Below, in pieces: positions 22,645-30,385 of a stretch of 51,172 bases of DNA. The notes under the pieces were generated by a model. It did no database searches. It was not told the origin of the DNA and saw nothing but the letters and a program-made list of their open reading frames with translations. Both the position numbers and the translations under genes were made by a program. The stretch comes from a virus: the IMG/VR virus record IMGVR_UViG_3300027733_000070, positions 1 through 51,172 of that record; one strand, given 5' to 3'. The number at the start of each line of letters is the position of its first letter. Positions within the stretch are counted from its first letter, which is position 1.

Positions 22645-23220
22645 TCAACTGCCACAATGTCCGTATGATATTTTCTTCCACTCAAGATACTTTGAATAAG
22701 TGTACGAATCACAGGTAATTGTGTGATTCGGTACAGATGTTAATCTAAATCCACCAATTAGTTCGTCAGCATCCGTTTCAATCGTGAGATTCACACGAAT
22801 CATCTCCCTCTTTAACTGAGCACAAGCTTGCTCAACTGCCATTGTTTTACCATTACCAGAGAGACCAGTAATAAAGGTAGGATAAAAAATACCAGATGAA
22901 ATAATTTTCTTAATATCCCTGAAATTACCAAAGCTGACGAAGTTAACATCTTTATCAGGAATTAAATTTTCTGTATACATCGGACTGGCTGGTGATGCAT
23001 TATATGAATTTTCAATTGACTTAATAGCCTCAGTGGTCACTTCCAAATTCCACTTACCGTGACCAGTCTTATATTTTTCAAGACGCTTAGTAATTGTTTG
23101 ATATGAGACACTGTTGATAGCACAGTATCCACGAATATCACCAGAAGTTACTTCTGTTCCATAAATATCGGTTAAATCAGAAATAATTTGTTCTTCGTTC
23201 ATAATAATTTTGCGAGACAT
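22645..23220 (-). CDS. cobS-N: CobS-like AAA+ ATPase, N-terminal piece (Walker A)
   Basis: The 191-residue protein has an HTH-like or helical N-terminal region, then FYPTFITGLSGNGKTMAVEQ (Walker A, ~113-132) and ETDADELIGGFRL, after which CobS proteins normally read on to the VWQ.GPV segment. Here the homology stops at ~160 and ~31 novel residues (TSVPNHTITCDSYTYSKYLE and on) lead to a stop. The C-piece resumes at 22434 in the same reading frame, 306 nt away. It follows cobT in the transcript with an extended -10 promoter of its own. Confidence 0.86.
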   Translation of the reverse strand: MSRKIIMNEEQIISDLTDIYGTEVTSGDIRGYCAINSVSYQTITKRLEKYKTGHGKWNLEVTTEAIKSIENSYNASPASPMYTENLIPDKDVNFVSFGNFRDIKKIISSGIFYPTFITGLSGNGKTMAVEQACAQLKREMIRVNLTIETDADELIGGFRLTSVPNHTITCDSYTYSKYLEWKKISYGHCGS

Positions 23221-23244
23221 AGTTTTGTTGTTTGTGACTAATTA

Positions 23245-23254
23245 AGTATAGCAC
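23245..23254 (-). promoter_or_regulatory. Extended -10 promoter before cobS-N
   Basis: GTGCTATACT on the minus strand, 25 bp upstream of the ATG at 23220; the 83-bp gap to cobT holds nothing else clear. Confidence 0.6.
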
Positions 23255-23303
23255 GGCTCTTAGGAAAAGGAATCTACCAAGAGCCAGTTTGTAAGGTGGA
23301 TAA

Positions 23304-25418
23304 TCAAGAAATTAATTCAGTAAATTCTGAAAGAATTTTTTTATTTGTTTTCTTTAACATTAATGATTTCTTAAAGGCATTGCGAATAGTAATAAGTGTT
23401 GGTGAGTCATCTTCAATTCCAGTATCCCAATCCGAATCCAAAGATAACGAATTACCCGAAATAACAAAATAACTAGTATATCCAGAAGTCTTAATAGAAC
23501 AAGATTTATTCTTATTCCAATTGGATATAATTTTTTCATATTCAGAAGATGGATATTCGGTATATCGTTTAATAAATGAACTAATGCCACTATTACCAAA
23601 AAGAACCCGCATTCCAATAAAATTTACTGTAGAGAATTTATCCCTAAGATGTCTTAAAATAATATCAGTAAGTTCGTAACCATGATGATAATATCCACTA
23701 AAAGGAAAATTATAAGTAGTTCCCAATTTCCTATCCCTCAATATACAACCACCAGCAACAATAGAATTATTATATCCATCATCATCACATTCATATTTTG
23801 CTGGCATAACCCTATCATATGTTAGTGTATTTGAATCCCCATCGGTAAGAATAACACATTGAACTTTTTGTAGATTATATTTACTCTGAAACATTGGAAT
23901 AATTTTATGTAATGTAATCAATGCCTCGTTTAATGGAGTACCAGAAAGTTGCATTTTTTTTGGAACAACATATCCGCTATCATAATACTCCCCAGAAAAA
24001 TAAGATGCAATACGATATATACTTTGAAGTTGGGAATCAAATTTACTTGTTGTTGTTTTGCTGGATAAAATATTCATAAGATTAAAATCTGGATGAACGT
24101 GTAATAATCCATGAGAAACATCATAATGCTTATATGGTTGATACGTACACCAATCAGAGGTAAATGCATATACCTCAAATGGAATAGATACCTTCCTACA
24201 AAACCAAACCAAATTGAACAATTGTTTACAAGTATCAAGCATAACCTTGTCCATTGAACCAGACCAATCTAAAATAAAAATCAATCCGTGATTCTTACCT
24301 TCTGCAAGAGTTGTTACTCTCTTAAAAATATCATCATTATATTGATAAGAGTGTAAATTAGAACAATCTAATGTTCCAGTTCGTGAAGTAGATGAACGAG
24401 TATATGAATCTGCGGCTTTGCGACACTCAAATTCTTTAACTAAGTAATTAACTTCTTGTCGTGCTGATTGCTTAAATTTACGATATTCTGAATCTGGTTC
24501 GTTAAAAACAGAAGCGGCATACTGTTTCCACTGTTTATCACAAACTTCATGAACAGCTTTATTAGAAATAATTATGGTATCTAAATTGAGATTTGGTATC
24601 TCCAAATAAGTAATAGTAGACCCATCATTTGTCTTAGTAAGTTTACGAATAGACTCACTAAGGGAGGTATCGGTCTTTACCTGTGGTTCGGAATCACCAC
24701 TAGAACCATCAGCCCCATTAGAACCATTAGAACCATTAGAACCATCAGCCCCATTAGAACCATTAGAACCAGCCCCATTAGAACCATCAGCCCCATTAGA
24801 ACCATCAGCCCCATTAGAACCATTAGAACCATTAGAACCATCGGATGTGGCATTACCACGTATTTTAATAGCCTCCTCCTTACAATACGCATAAAGAAGT
24901 TCAGCGGCTTTTATTGCATCAGCAAAGGTTTCAGAACTCTCAACAGCCTTCAAAATAACCTTTTCTTGTTCATTAAATACGATATCAATACAACTACCAA
25001 CTTTGCAGCAGATATTGATACGGTCAGCTAAATTATATGATGATACATCATCATCTCCAATCATAAAGAAATCTTTATCAAGCAGCTCCTTATATCCACT
25101 ATAAAAAATCTTGGCAGAACCTGGATATCGTCGCTTACATAACTTTTCAATACGAGCATCCTCAGTAATATTCAGAAATGACATCGGAACCTTAGTGAGT
25201 TCCCTCCAGTCATCATTTGGTGTATAATTAGCATGACTTGCCTCGTGTAGAAGTAGAAGCTGATATACATTCTCAGAAACATTTTCCCAAATAGGAAGAG
25301 TAAGAATCCGATTTTCTACATCAAATGATGCAGTATCTACATTCTTATGCTCAACTAAAAGATCCTCAGTTGCTAAAAGCCTAGCAAGATTTCCATGAAT
25401 TTCGTGATTTACAGACAC
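23304..25418 (-). CDS. cobT: CobT-like protein with HExxH and vWA domains
   Basis: The 704-residue protein has an N-terminal metallopeptidase-like HEASH motif (residues 58-62, LLLLHEASHANY), a helical stretch, a Ser-Asn-Gly repeat linker (~193-239), then a C-terminal von Willebrand A domain with the MIDAS motif ILDWSGSMDK, SGTPLNEA and CVILTDGDSN. CobT and CobS form an AAA+/vWA pair; in cyanophages they occur together as here. The vWA binds Mg2+ and partner proteins. Whether this acts on cobalamin or remodels host proteins is unresolved; the HExxH argues for a peptidase or structural zinc. Confidence 0.9.
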   Translation of the reverse strand: MSVNHEIHGNLARLLATEDLLVEHKNVDTASFDVENRILTLPIWENVSENVYQLLLLHEASHANYTPNDDWRELTKVPMSFLNITEDARIEKLCKRRYPGSAKIFYSGYKELLDKDFFMIGDDDVSSYNLADRINICCKVGSCIDIVFNEQEKVILKAVESSETFADAIKAAELLYAYCKEEAIKIRGNATSDGSNGSNGSNGADGSNGADGSNGAGSNGSNGADGSNGSNGSNGADGSSGDSEPQVKTDTSLSESIRKLTKTNDGSTITYLEIPNLNLDTIIISNKAVHEVCDKQWKQYAASVFNEPDSEYRKFKQSARQEVNYLVKEFECRKAADSYTRSSTSRTGTLDCSNLHSYQYNDDIFKRVTTLAEGKNHGLIFILDWSGSMDKVMLDTCKQLFNLVWFCRKVSIPFEVYAFTSDWCTYQPYKHYDVSHGLLHVHPDFNLMNILSSKTTTSKFDSQLQSIYRIASYFSGEYYDSGYVVPKKMQLSGTPLNEALITLHKIIPMFQSKYNLQKVQCVILTDGDSNTLTYDRVMPAKYECDDDGYNNSIVAGGCILRDRKLGTTYNFPFSGYYHHGYELTDIILRHLRDKFSTVNFIGMRVLFGNSGISSFIKRYTEYPSSEYEKIISNWNKNKSCSIKTSGYTSYFVISGNSLSLDSDWDTGIEDDSPTLITIRNAFKKSLMLKKTNKKILSEFTELIS
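24702..24842 (-). repeat. In-frame Ser-Asn-Gly repeat array in cobT
   Basis: About 15 near-identical 9-nt units (minus TAATGGTTC, TGATGGTTC or TAATGGGGC) encode a (SNG/ADG) linker of ~46 residues. The unit order is irregular, suggesting slippage. The linker separates the HExxH and vWA domains. Confidence 0.92.
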
Positions 25419-25439
25419 ATTAAAGTTTCAATTGAACCC

Positions 25440-25445
25440 ATTATA
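25440..25445 (-). promoter_or_regulatory. -10 element before cobT
   Basis: A perfect TATAAT on the minus strand (CTTGTATAATGGG), 21 bp upstream of the cobT ATG. Only a weak -35 (GTGACA at 15 bp) is seen. Confidence 0.5.
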
Positions 25446-25465
25446 CAAGGAAATCACCATTGTCA

Positions 25466-25642
25466 CTAATGAAATAGACAGTTTAAAAATTGGCACATAT
25501 TAAAAAAGCGTCCTTTTTCGGGACGCTTCTTGAGTTTGTTTATAAAATTTTTAGCTCGCTTTTTAGCTTGTCTTAATGCTTGTGGCTTAAGATGTCTCTT
25601 CTGGTCTTTTTTAGAATGATGTTTCCAATTTGGGGTAATCAT
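25466..25642 (-). CDS. Small very basic protein downstream of gp46
   Basis: A 58-residue ORF begins 3 nt after the gp46 stop (TAAAAAATG): MITPNWKHHSKKDQKRHLKP, then QALRQAKKRAKNFINKLKKR. It is strongly Lys/Arg-rich and helical, so nucleic-acid binding is likely. Its last third is encoded by the gp46 terminator hairpin, which would usually stop transcription before the end; a shorter product or read-through is possible. Confidence 0.45.
   Translation of the reverse strand: MITPNWKHHSKKDQKRHLKPQALRQAKKRAKNFINKLKKRPEKGRFFNMCQFLNCLFH
25501..25529 (-). terminator. Terminator of the gp55-gp47-gp46 operon
   Basis: The minus-strand RNA forms AAGCGTCC-CGAAAAA-GGACGCTT, a perfect 8-bp stem followed by a run of U (CTTTTTTTAAT). 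It lies ~117 bp after gp46. Confidence 0.88.
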
Positions 25643-25645
25643 TTT

Positions 25646-27373
25646 TTAATTATTTAGTTGATTCTCTGTCTTATGAGTAAAGTTACCCTTCTTCTCAAAC
25701 GTAATAACATTATCAAACTTATCTTGTATTCCTTCCTTATGGGAAATAACGAATACATTAGCATCTGTAATTACATTACGAATAATATTAAGGAAATCAT
25801 CTGTACCAGAAGAATCCAATGACCCATCAAACACCTCATCAAAAATTAATAAGGAAACATTTGTAGAATTCTTTATTTTAGCAATTTCTCTCCAGGAGAA
25901 TAACAGTGCCAAATTTATACGAGCTTTCTGTCCTTCAGAAAAAGAGTTATAAGAAAAATTTTCATATATCGGAGAGCATATCTTCTCATTAAATTCTTCA
26001 TCTAATGTAAAATTAATATATAAATCCATCATATGCAAATATCTATTAACCTGTTGATTAATCAATGGTAGATACTTTTTAATAATCCTAGATTTAACTC
26101 CACCATCCTTCAATAAATTATATGAGAATTCATAATACTGAGATTGTTCTTTTTTATTAAGTAATTCAGTCTTGGCTTGTTTAAAATTCAAAATAAATTG
26201 TTCTAATTTATCGTGTTCTACATTACGATTCTGAATCTGGTCCTCAATTATTAAAATTTCAGATTGTATATCTTTAATCTGAGAATGATACTGAGAAATC
26301 TTAGTATTATTCTTTGATATGTCATGAGTAAGAGATACAATCTCCTTAGATAATTGAGAGAATATATTCTCTCTCTTCTCCTCTTCATTGATAGTAGACT
26401 CAAGTTCCTTATATGCCGCTTCTAATTCCACTGAAATACTCTGAAATTCATCAATTTTAGATTGCCTAAATTCATCTTTCAATTCTTGGGTACAGGTTGG
26501 ACAAACCGTATTCTCATTAAAAAACTTATAATCTTTACCTATGGATGAAATCTTTTGGGACAATTTACCTCTGAGATTTCCAAGTTTTTTCAATTTGCTA
26601 GAAGCACCAACAAATTGTCCAAGATTTAAATTTAATTCCTCTAATTTTTCTGTTGTTACTTTATTTTCATCACCACAAGAAGTCTCTTGATTAATTAAGG
26701 ATAATATTTTATCTTTTTTGGTCTGAATATTATCCTTGCCTCTCTTCTCAATTTCATCAATAAAGTTTTTTTGCATCTTAACTTTATCAGATAATGACTC
26801 TTTCTGTTGTTCTAAAGATTGCAATTCAACTTTAAGTTGTCTAATCTTATCCTTAACTACAATATTCATTGATGAGAATATCTTAATATCTAATAAATCT
26901 TCAATGACCTCTCTTCTATTGGCAGATGATAATTGCATAAAAGGAATAAAATTACTAGTTCCAAGAATCGCAATCTGAGTAAATGATTTATAAGTCATCT
27001 TTAGAACTGATTGTTCAAACCACTTCTGTTGGTCAACAGTTGATGAATTTTGGTCTAATAACTTACCATCACGATATATTTCAAAAATATTTGGCTTTAT
27101 TCCTCTACACACCTTCCATTTTGTTGTCCCCACAGAAAGTTCCAATTCAACTAAACAATCCTTCTCATTAATTGAATTAACTAATTGTGGTTTATTGATA
27201 GGTCTATAAGGTTTACCAAATAATCCAAAGGTTATTAGGTCACATATGATAGATTTGCCGTGAGAATTTTTACCCACTAGACAAGTAGTATGGTTCTTAT
27301 CCAACTGAAATTCAATTGGATGATTACCAACCGATAAAAAATTCTTACCACTAATTTTATGAAATGTAATCAT
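25646..27373 (-). CDS. 46: Recombination endonuclease subunit gp46 (SbcC/Rad50-like)
   Basis: The 575-residue protein has an N-terminal Walker A (VGKNSHGKSIICDLI), long coiled coils from ~170, a zinc-hook motif CPTC at their apex, the ABC signature SFSEGQKARINLALL and Walker B LLIFDEVFDGSLDSSG. With gp47 it resects DNA ends for recombination-dependent replication and degrades host DNA. It is slightly longer than T4 gp46 (560). Confidence 0.96.
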   Translation of the reverse strand: MITFHKISGKNFLSVGNHPIEFQLDKNHTTCLVGKNSHGKSIICDLITFGLFGKPYRPINKPQLVNSINEKDCLVELELSVGTTKWKVCRGIKPNIFEIYRDGKLLDQNSSTVDQQKWFEQSVLKMTYKSFTQIAILGTSNFIPFMQLSSANRREVIEDLLDIKIFSSMNIVVKDKIRQLKVELQSLEQQKESLSDKVKMQKNFIDEIEKRGKDNIQTKKDKILSLINQETSCGDENKVTTEKLEELNLNLGQFVGASSKLKKLGNLRGKLSQKISSIGKDYKFFNENTVCPTCTQELKDEFRQSKIDEFQSISVELEAAYKELESTINEEEKRENIFSQLSKEIVSLTHDISKNNTKISQYHSQIKDIQSEILIIEDQIQNRNVEHDKLEQFILNFKQAKTELLNKKEQSQYYEFSYNLLKDGGVKSRIIKKYLPLINQQVNRYLHMMDLYINFTLDEEFNEKICSPIYENFSYNSFSEGQKARINLALLFSWREIAKIKNSTNVSLLIFDEVFDGSLDSSGTDDFLNIIRNVITDANVFVISHKEGIQDKFDNVITFEKKGNFTHKTENQLNN

Positions 27374-27381
27374 AATGAATT

Positions 27382-27651
27382 CTATAAAACGACAAAATTC
27401 TCACGAGGAATAACCATATCGTGAGGAGTAATAACAGTGTACTTATTTCCAGTTATTTCACAAGTTTTAATCAGTAACTCCGAATCATATTCTATTACGT
27501 GAGTTTCTGGATATCCCAAATCTTCCAACATTATAGCGTATCTAACGGCATCATCCTCTTCTTGAAAAATGTATATAATCTTTTCATCATCAGAATTTGT
27601 AACTGAAAATGCTCCTCCCTCTTCTGAGCCATCTATGGTAATTAAGAACAT
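27382..27651 (-). CDS. DUF3110-like protein
   Basis: The 89-residue protein starts at the ATG at 27651, overlapping the gp47 stop (TGATG). It has the pattern IYIFQEEDDAVRYAIMLEDL then GYPETHVIEYD, which closely follows the DUF3110 family of cyanobacteria and cyanophages. The function is unknown; a role in a redox or DNA-repair complex is speculative. It supports a cyanobacterial-phage affiliation. Confidence 0.7.
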   Translation of the reverse strand: MFLITIDGSEEGGAFSVTNSDDEKIIYIFQEEDDAVRYAIMLEDLGYPETHVIEYDSELLIKTCEITGNKYTVITPHDMVIPRENFVVL

Positions 27652-28685
27652 CACACCAACTCACAGGCTTCTTGATATACCAAATTCATCAAATTCTGAA
27701 TCTTTGATTTATCCAAATCAATATCAGATTCTTCAATATAACGATTTAGAATGTCCATTGTATTTTCGGACTCAAATGCCTCAAAATTCTCAGACTCATC
27801 AATCAAGAAATTCTCAACTATCTTCAGTTCATAAACATTAGCCTCATATAATTTCTCAATATATTTTTCAAATTGCTTAACATTTGATTTCTTTCTAACT
27901 ATAACTTTCACTATCTTACCAGAATACTTAGAGAAATTTATTATTTGATAAGGAGTATCATCATAGTACAAATGATGAAACATTGAATATGGATTATTTA
28001 CGTGATAATGTTCTAGAGTATCAGTATCAAAAATGGTAAATCCTCTTGTATCACCAACGTCATTAAAAAACATCTCATAAGTATTTCCAAGATAAAAAAT
28101 AGTCCCATTATCTGAACGAGTATGATAATGTCCGGAGAAAACTTTTTTAAATTTATTGAATATAGCTGGCTCTCTACCATCAACCATCGTATGTCCTTTA
28201 TGAGCCATAAATCCATTTAATTCCAAATGACCCATAGCAATATCTACTTTAGTTTTTTGAATTAAATCCATTGATTCCTTTTCATTTTCTGAATTAATCC
28301 AGGGAAGAAAAAGAATTGGAAGTTTATCTATAATAACTTCAATTGGTTCGGAATAAACTTTTATATTTGAATATTCCTTCAATAACAAATCTGGAGAATT
28401 TATGCGATTGGTATTACGTAAACTACAATCGTGATTACCAGTAATCAGATGAACATCATATTTTCTTAGTGGTTCTAAAACCACTCTTTGCGTCCATTCT
28501 AGTCCACCAAAATCAATAGATTTACGAGTATCAAAAGCGTCCCCCAAATGAATAACAGTATCAATACCTAATTCTTCTAATTTAGGAAAGAATATATTTT
28601 TATAAAATAACTCAAAGTAATCTTGAAAATGTTTTGATGATTTTCTCGCACCGAAATGGCTGTCCGTAAAAATTCCGATTTTCAT
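27651..28685 (-). CDS. 47: Recombination endonuclease subunit gp47 (SbcD/Mre11-like)
   Basis: The 344-residue protein has the calcineurin-type phosphoesterase motifs IFTDSHFGARKS (DxH), VIHLGDAFDTRKS (GDxxD), LITGNHDCS (GNHD) and FSGHYHTRSD (GHxH). It is the nuclease partner of gp46. Its start overlaps the upstream HNH gene as ATGA, so the endonuclease has joined the operon without disturbing gp47. Confidence 0.95.
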   Translation of the reverse strand: MKIGIFTDSHFGARKSSKHFQDYFELFYKNIFFPKLEELGIDTVIHLGDAFDTRKSIDFGGLEWTQRVVLEPLRKYDVHLITGNHDCSLRNTNRINSPDLLLKEYSNIKVYSEPIEVIIDKLPILFLPWINSENEKESMDLIQKTKVDIAMGHLELNGFMAHKGHTMVDGREPAIFNKFKKVFSGHYHTRSDNGTIFYLGNTYEMFFNDVGDTRGFTIFDTDTLEHYHVNNPYSMFHHLYYDDTPYQIINFSKYSGKIVKVIVRKKSNVKQFEKYIEKLYEANVYELKIVENFLIDESENFEAFESENTMDILNRYIEESDIDLDKSKIQNLMNLVYQEACELV

Positions 28686-29212
28686 AATAATTTGTTTCCT
28701 TTACGGATATTTTCAGTAGCAGTCAAAATTTGCAAATTATCTGGGTGATATTTACCACCTTTTGAGATTGGATGGATGTGGTCAACATGATGAAGAACAC
28801 CTGTCTCTTCTGTAATTCTACCACATTCTTTGTAAATGAGCAATATACGTTGATGTTCTTCGGGTGTTAGGATTGGCGTCTCACCAAACTTTTTAGATCT
28901 ATATCTATAAGTTTTATTATTTTGTTTTTCTTTTGTCCTATAAGGTTTCATCAACTCTTTATTATTAAGTTTTTCCAAACCAGATTTTATAGAACACGGA
29001 GCACAGTTATAAGAACTTACGTATTTCTCACAACTACCACAATGCTTACATGGTGTATTTCCGATATAAGTTTTTTCACCTTTCTCAATTGCCTCTTCAC
29101 GGGCAGCACTTTTTTGAGTATATCCTTTTGATTCTGCCCTTTCTCTATTCCTTTTTAAATTTTCCGCCATTACCAGTTTTCGTTCTTCTGGCGTATATTT
29201 TGGTTTAGTCAT
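28682..29212 (-). CDS. Free-standing HNH endonuclease (homing type)
   Basis: The 176-residue protein has a zinc ribbon (CKHCGSCEKYVSSYNCAPC, ~55-75) and a C-terminal HNH/5-domain nuclease motif HHVDHIHPISKGGKYHPDNL followed by TATENIRKGNK. The N-terminal 40 residues are charged and NUMOD3-like (TPEERKLVMAENLKRNRERA). Such free-standing HNH proteins nick phage DNA at specific sites and spread between relatives. It sits between gp55 and gp47, has its own TATAAATA box and couples to gp47 by ATGA. Confidence 0.88.
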   Translation of the reverse strand: MTKPKYTPEERKLVMAENLKRNRERAESKGYTQKSAAREEAIEKGEKTYIGNTPCKHCGSCEKYVSSYNCAPCSIKSGLEKLNNKELMKPYRTKEKQNNKTYRYRSKKFGETPILTPEEHQRILLIYKECGRITEETGVLHHVDHIHPISKGGKYHPDNLQILTATENIRKGNKLL

Positions 29213-29240
29213 TCCCTTTCTAACTCCACAATACTATAAT

Positions 29241-29248
29241 TATTTATA
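29241..29248 (-). promoter_or_regulatory. Late promoter TATAAATA before HNH gene
   Basis: Exact TATAAATA on the minus strand, 28 bp upstream of the ATG at 29212, within a gap that otherwise belongs to an early-type operon. Confidence 0.7.
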
Positions 29249-29270
29249 ACACTTTGGAGTTAGAAATAGT

Positions 29271-29768
29271 TTAATTTCTCAATTTAGTTTGAATGTTCTC
29301 CTTAATACTATTATAATCACTGTAATTAGACCCATCTATATTATTATCATCAGTGAATACCGCATCAAATCCAGTTCTCTCTAGAATCTTATTTTTAATT
29401 TCTAGTTGCCTTTTTTCTCTTTGTATACGACGAAGAAATGCATAATGAGTTACCTGAGTAAAATAAGCAAATGGATTAGATGACTTCTCTGGGTCAAAGT
29501 TCAGACAATATTGTAAGCAATTTTCAACCGCATCACTTATCATGTCATCTTTATACGAGTAGTTGACAAAATTGGGCTTAAAGGACAAATGAGTAGCAAT
29601 CTTAAGAAAACACTCACCAAGGTAATTTGGAATTCTTGGTTTTGGTTCACCCGCATCCTTTGCTTTCTGTGCAAGAACACGATAATCAACCATAGCAGAG
29701 AGAAATTCTTTATTGTTGACGTAATGAACGCTTCTTTTTCTTTTAGTCATTACAGCAGTTGTTATCAT
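29271..29768 (-). CDS. 55: Late-transcription sigma factor (T4 gp55)
   Basis: The 165-residue protein (T4 gp55 is 185) starts MITTAVMTKRKRSVHYVNNK (ATG at 29768; 29750 is also possible). The sigma2-like part is visible: KDDMISDAVENCLQYCLNFD, NPFAYFTQVTHYAFLRRIQR (-10-recognition-like helix, conserved NPFAYFT) and EKRQLEIKNK. It directs host RNA polymerase to TATAAATA promoters and contacts clamp gp45. Many such boxes occur before virion genes in this window. Confidence 0.93.
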   Translation of the reverse strand: MITTAVMTKRKRSVHYVNNKEFLSAMVDYRVLAQKAKDAGEPKPRIPNYLGECFLKIATHLSFKPNFVNYSYKDDMISDAVENCLQYCLNFDPEKSSNPFAYFTQVTHYAFLRRIQREKRQLEIKNKILERTGFDAVFTDDNNIDGSNYSDYNSIKENIQTKLRN

Positions 29769-29794
29769 TATCTTTTATTCATTAGTATGTAGTT

Positions 29795-29823
29795 ATTTTA
29801 GCACATCATATCAGTTTTGGCAA
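29795..29823 (-). promoter_or_regulatory. Sigma70-type promoter of the gp55-gp47-gp46 operon
   Basis: TTGCCA (29818-29823), 17 bp, TAAAAT (29795-29800) with TG at the extended position, on the minus strand. One mismatch in each hexamer. The gp55 ATG is 27 bp downstream. Confidence 0.8.
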
Positions 29824-29898
29824 GTAGGTATTTGTGCCTATTGACAAGATAGTGAATTGCCTGTAGAATAGGTTTGTCGCTTTTGAAGTCAGGTTGTA

Positions 29899-29987
29899 GT
29901 TAATAAGTTCTAAAGGTTATTAACTGTACTTAAGGAAAGAAACAACAAGGAAGGTTACCTTCGGTAACGTTTTTACGTAGTAAAAAC
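29899..29987. other. Structured intergenic segment with three perfect hairpins
   Basis: In order on the plus strand: GTTAATAA-10 nt-TTATTAAC (29899-29924), GTTACC-TTC-GGTAAC (29954-29968) and GTTTTTAC-GTA-GTAAAAAC (29969-29987). The last two are directly adjacent and begin at the stop codon of the LSm-like gene. They could be a terminator or RNA 3'-end structure for the UvsY-UvsW-LSm transcript; on the plus strand the second is followed by GTTTTT. No tRNA cloverleaf or ORF was seen between 29824 and 29986. Confidence 0.6.
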
Positions 29988-30385
29988 TAATTAGTATTAA
30001 ATATCTTCTCTAGTAATTCTTTAGTATCATTAACGTTACCTAAGTAACCCATACTTTCATCTATTTTAGCATAACTTGAATGAGATGTAAACTCATTTGT
30101 TTTCTTTCTCATATAAGCCTGATACATAGAAATCATTTCTATATCAGAAGATTCAGTCATAGTTATTACGGTATTCAAATTAATAATAAACATATCTTCA
30201 GTGGTTGTCTTAATCCAGGGTTCGACCTTATAAGCATAAGAACCAGTTCTAGTTCTTATTTCTGATATTACTATCGGATGTAATAGAATCAATAAGGTTC
30301 TATTTTCTTCTTCTGATACTGATATTTTAGAGAATATCTCTTCACCAGATACTAATTTAATTGTTGAATAAAATTCTTCTTCCAT
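29987..30385 (-). CDS. LSm/Sm-like protein, paralog 3
   Basis: The 132-residue protein begins MEEEFYSTIKLVSGEEIFSK, with the L-V-S-G-E-E-(I/V) Sm1-like motif, HPIVISEIRTRTGSYAYKVE, a PW pair and NLNTVITMTESSDIEMISMY, matching the two proteins by gp43. It has a longer polar tail with a Tyr-rich motif. It starts as TAATG on the uvsW stop. Shared features are strands and the PW/VITMTE segment. Post-transcriptional regulation is suggested, not shown. Confidence 0.7.
   Translation of the reverse strand: MEEEFYSTIKLVSGEEIFSKISVSEEENRTLLILLHPIVISEIRTRTGSYAYKVEPWIKTTTEDMFIINLNTVITMTESSDIEMISMYQAYMRKKTNEFTSHSSYAKIDESMGYLGNVNDTKELLEKIFNTN

Noticed and set aside
22645-22740. Split intein in cobS
   Set aside because: No Cys-start block A after GGFRL and no HN or similar ending before WQNGPV; the pieces do not look like intein halves.
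22434-22743. Group I intron in cobS
   Set aside because: Length (~306 nt) would fit, but I could not find a clear P7/P3 core or the conserved 3'-end motif, and the interval has an SD-less ATG ORF and a promoter. Kept only as an alternative.
24702-24842. CRISPR-like array
   Set aside because: Units are contiguous 9-nt codon repeats without spacers and are in frame with cobT.
24677-24892. Met/Leu/Val-rich membrane-like ORF
   Set aside because: Out-of-frame translation of the cobT Ser-Asn-Gly repeat array.
29840-29986. tRNA gene in the gp55/LSm gap
   Set aside because: Stable hairpins are present but there is no T-arm GTTCRA-type sequence, anticodon stem or cloverleaf of normal size.
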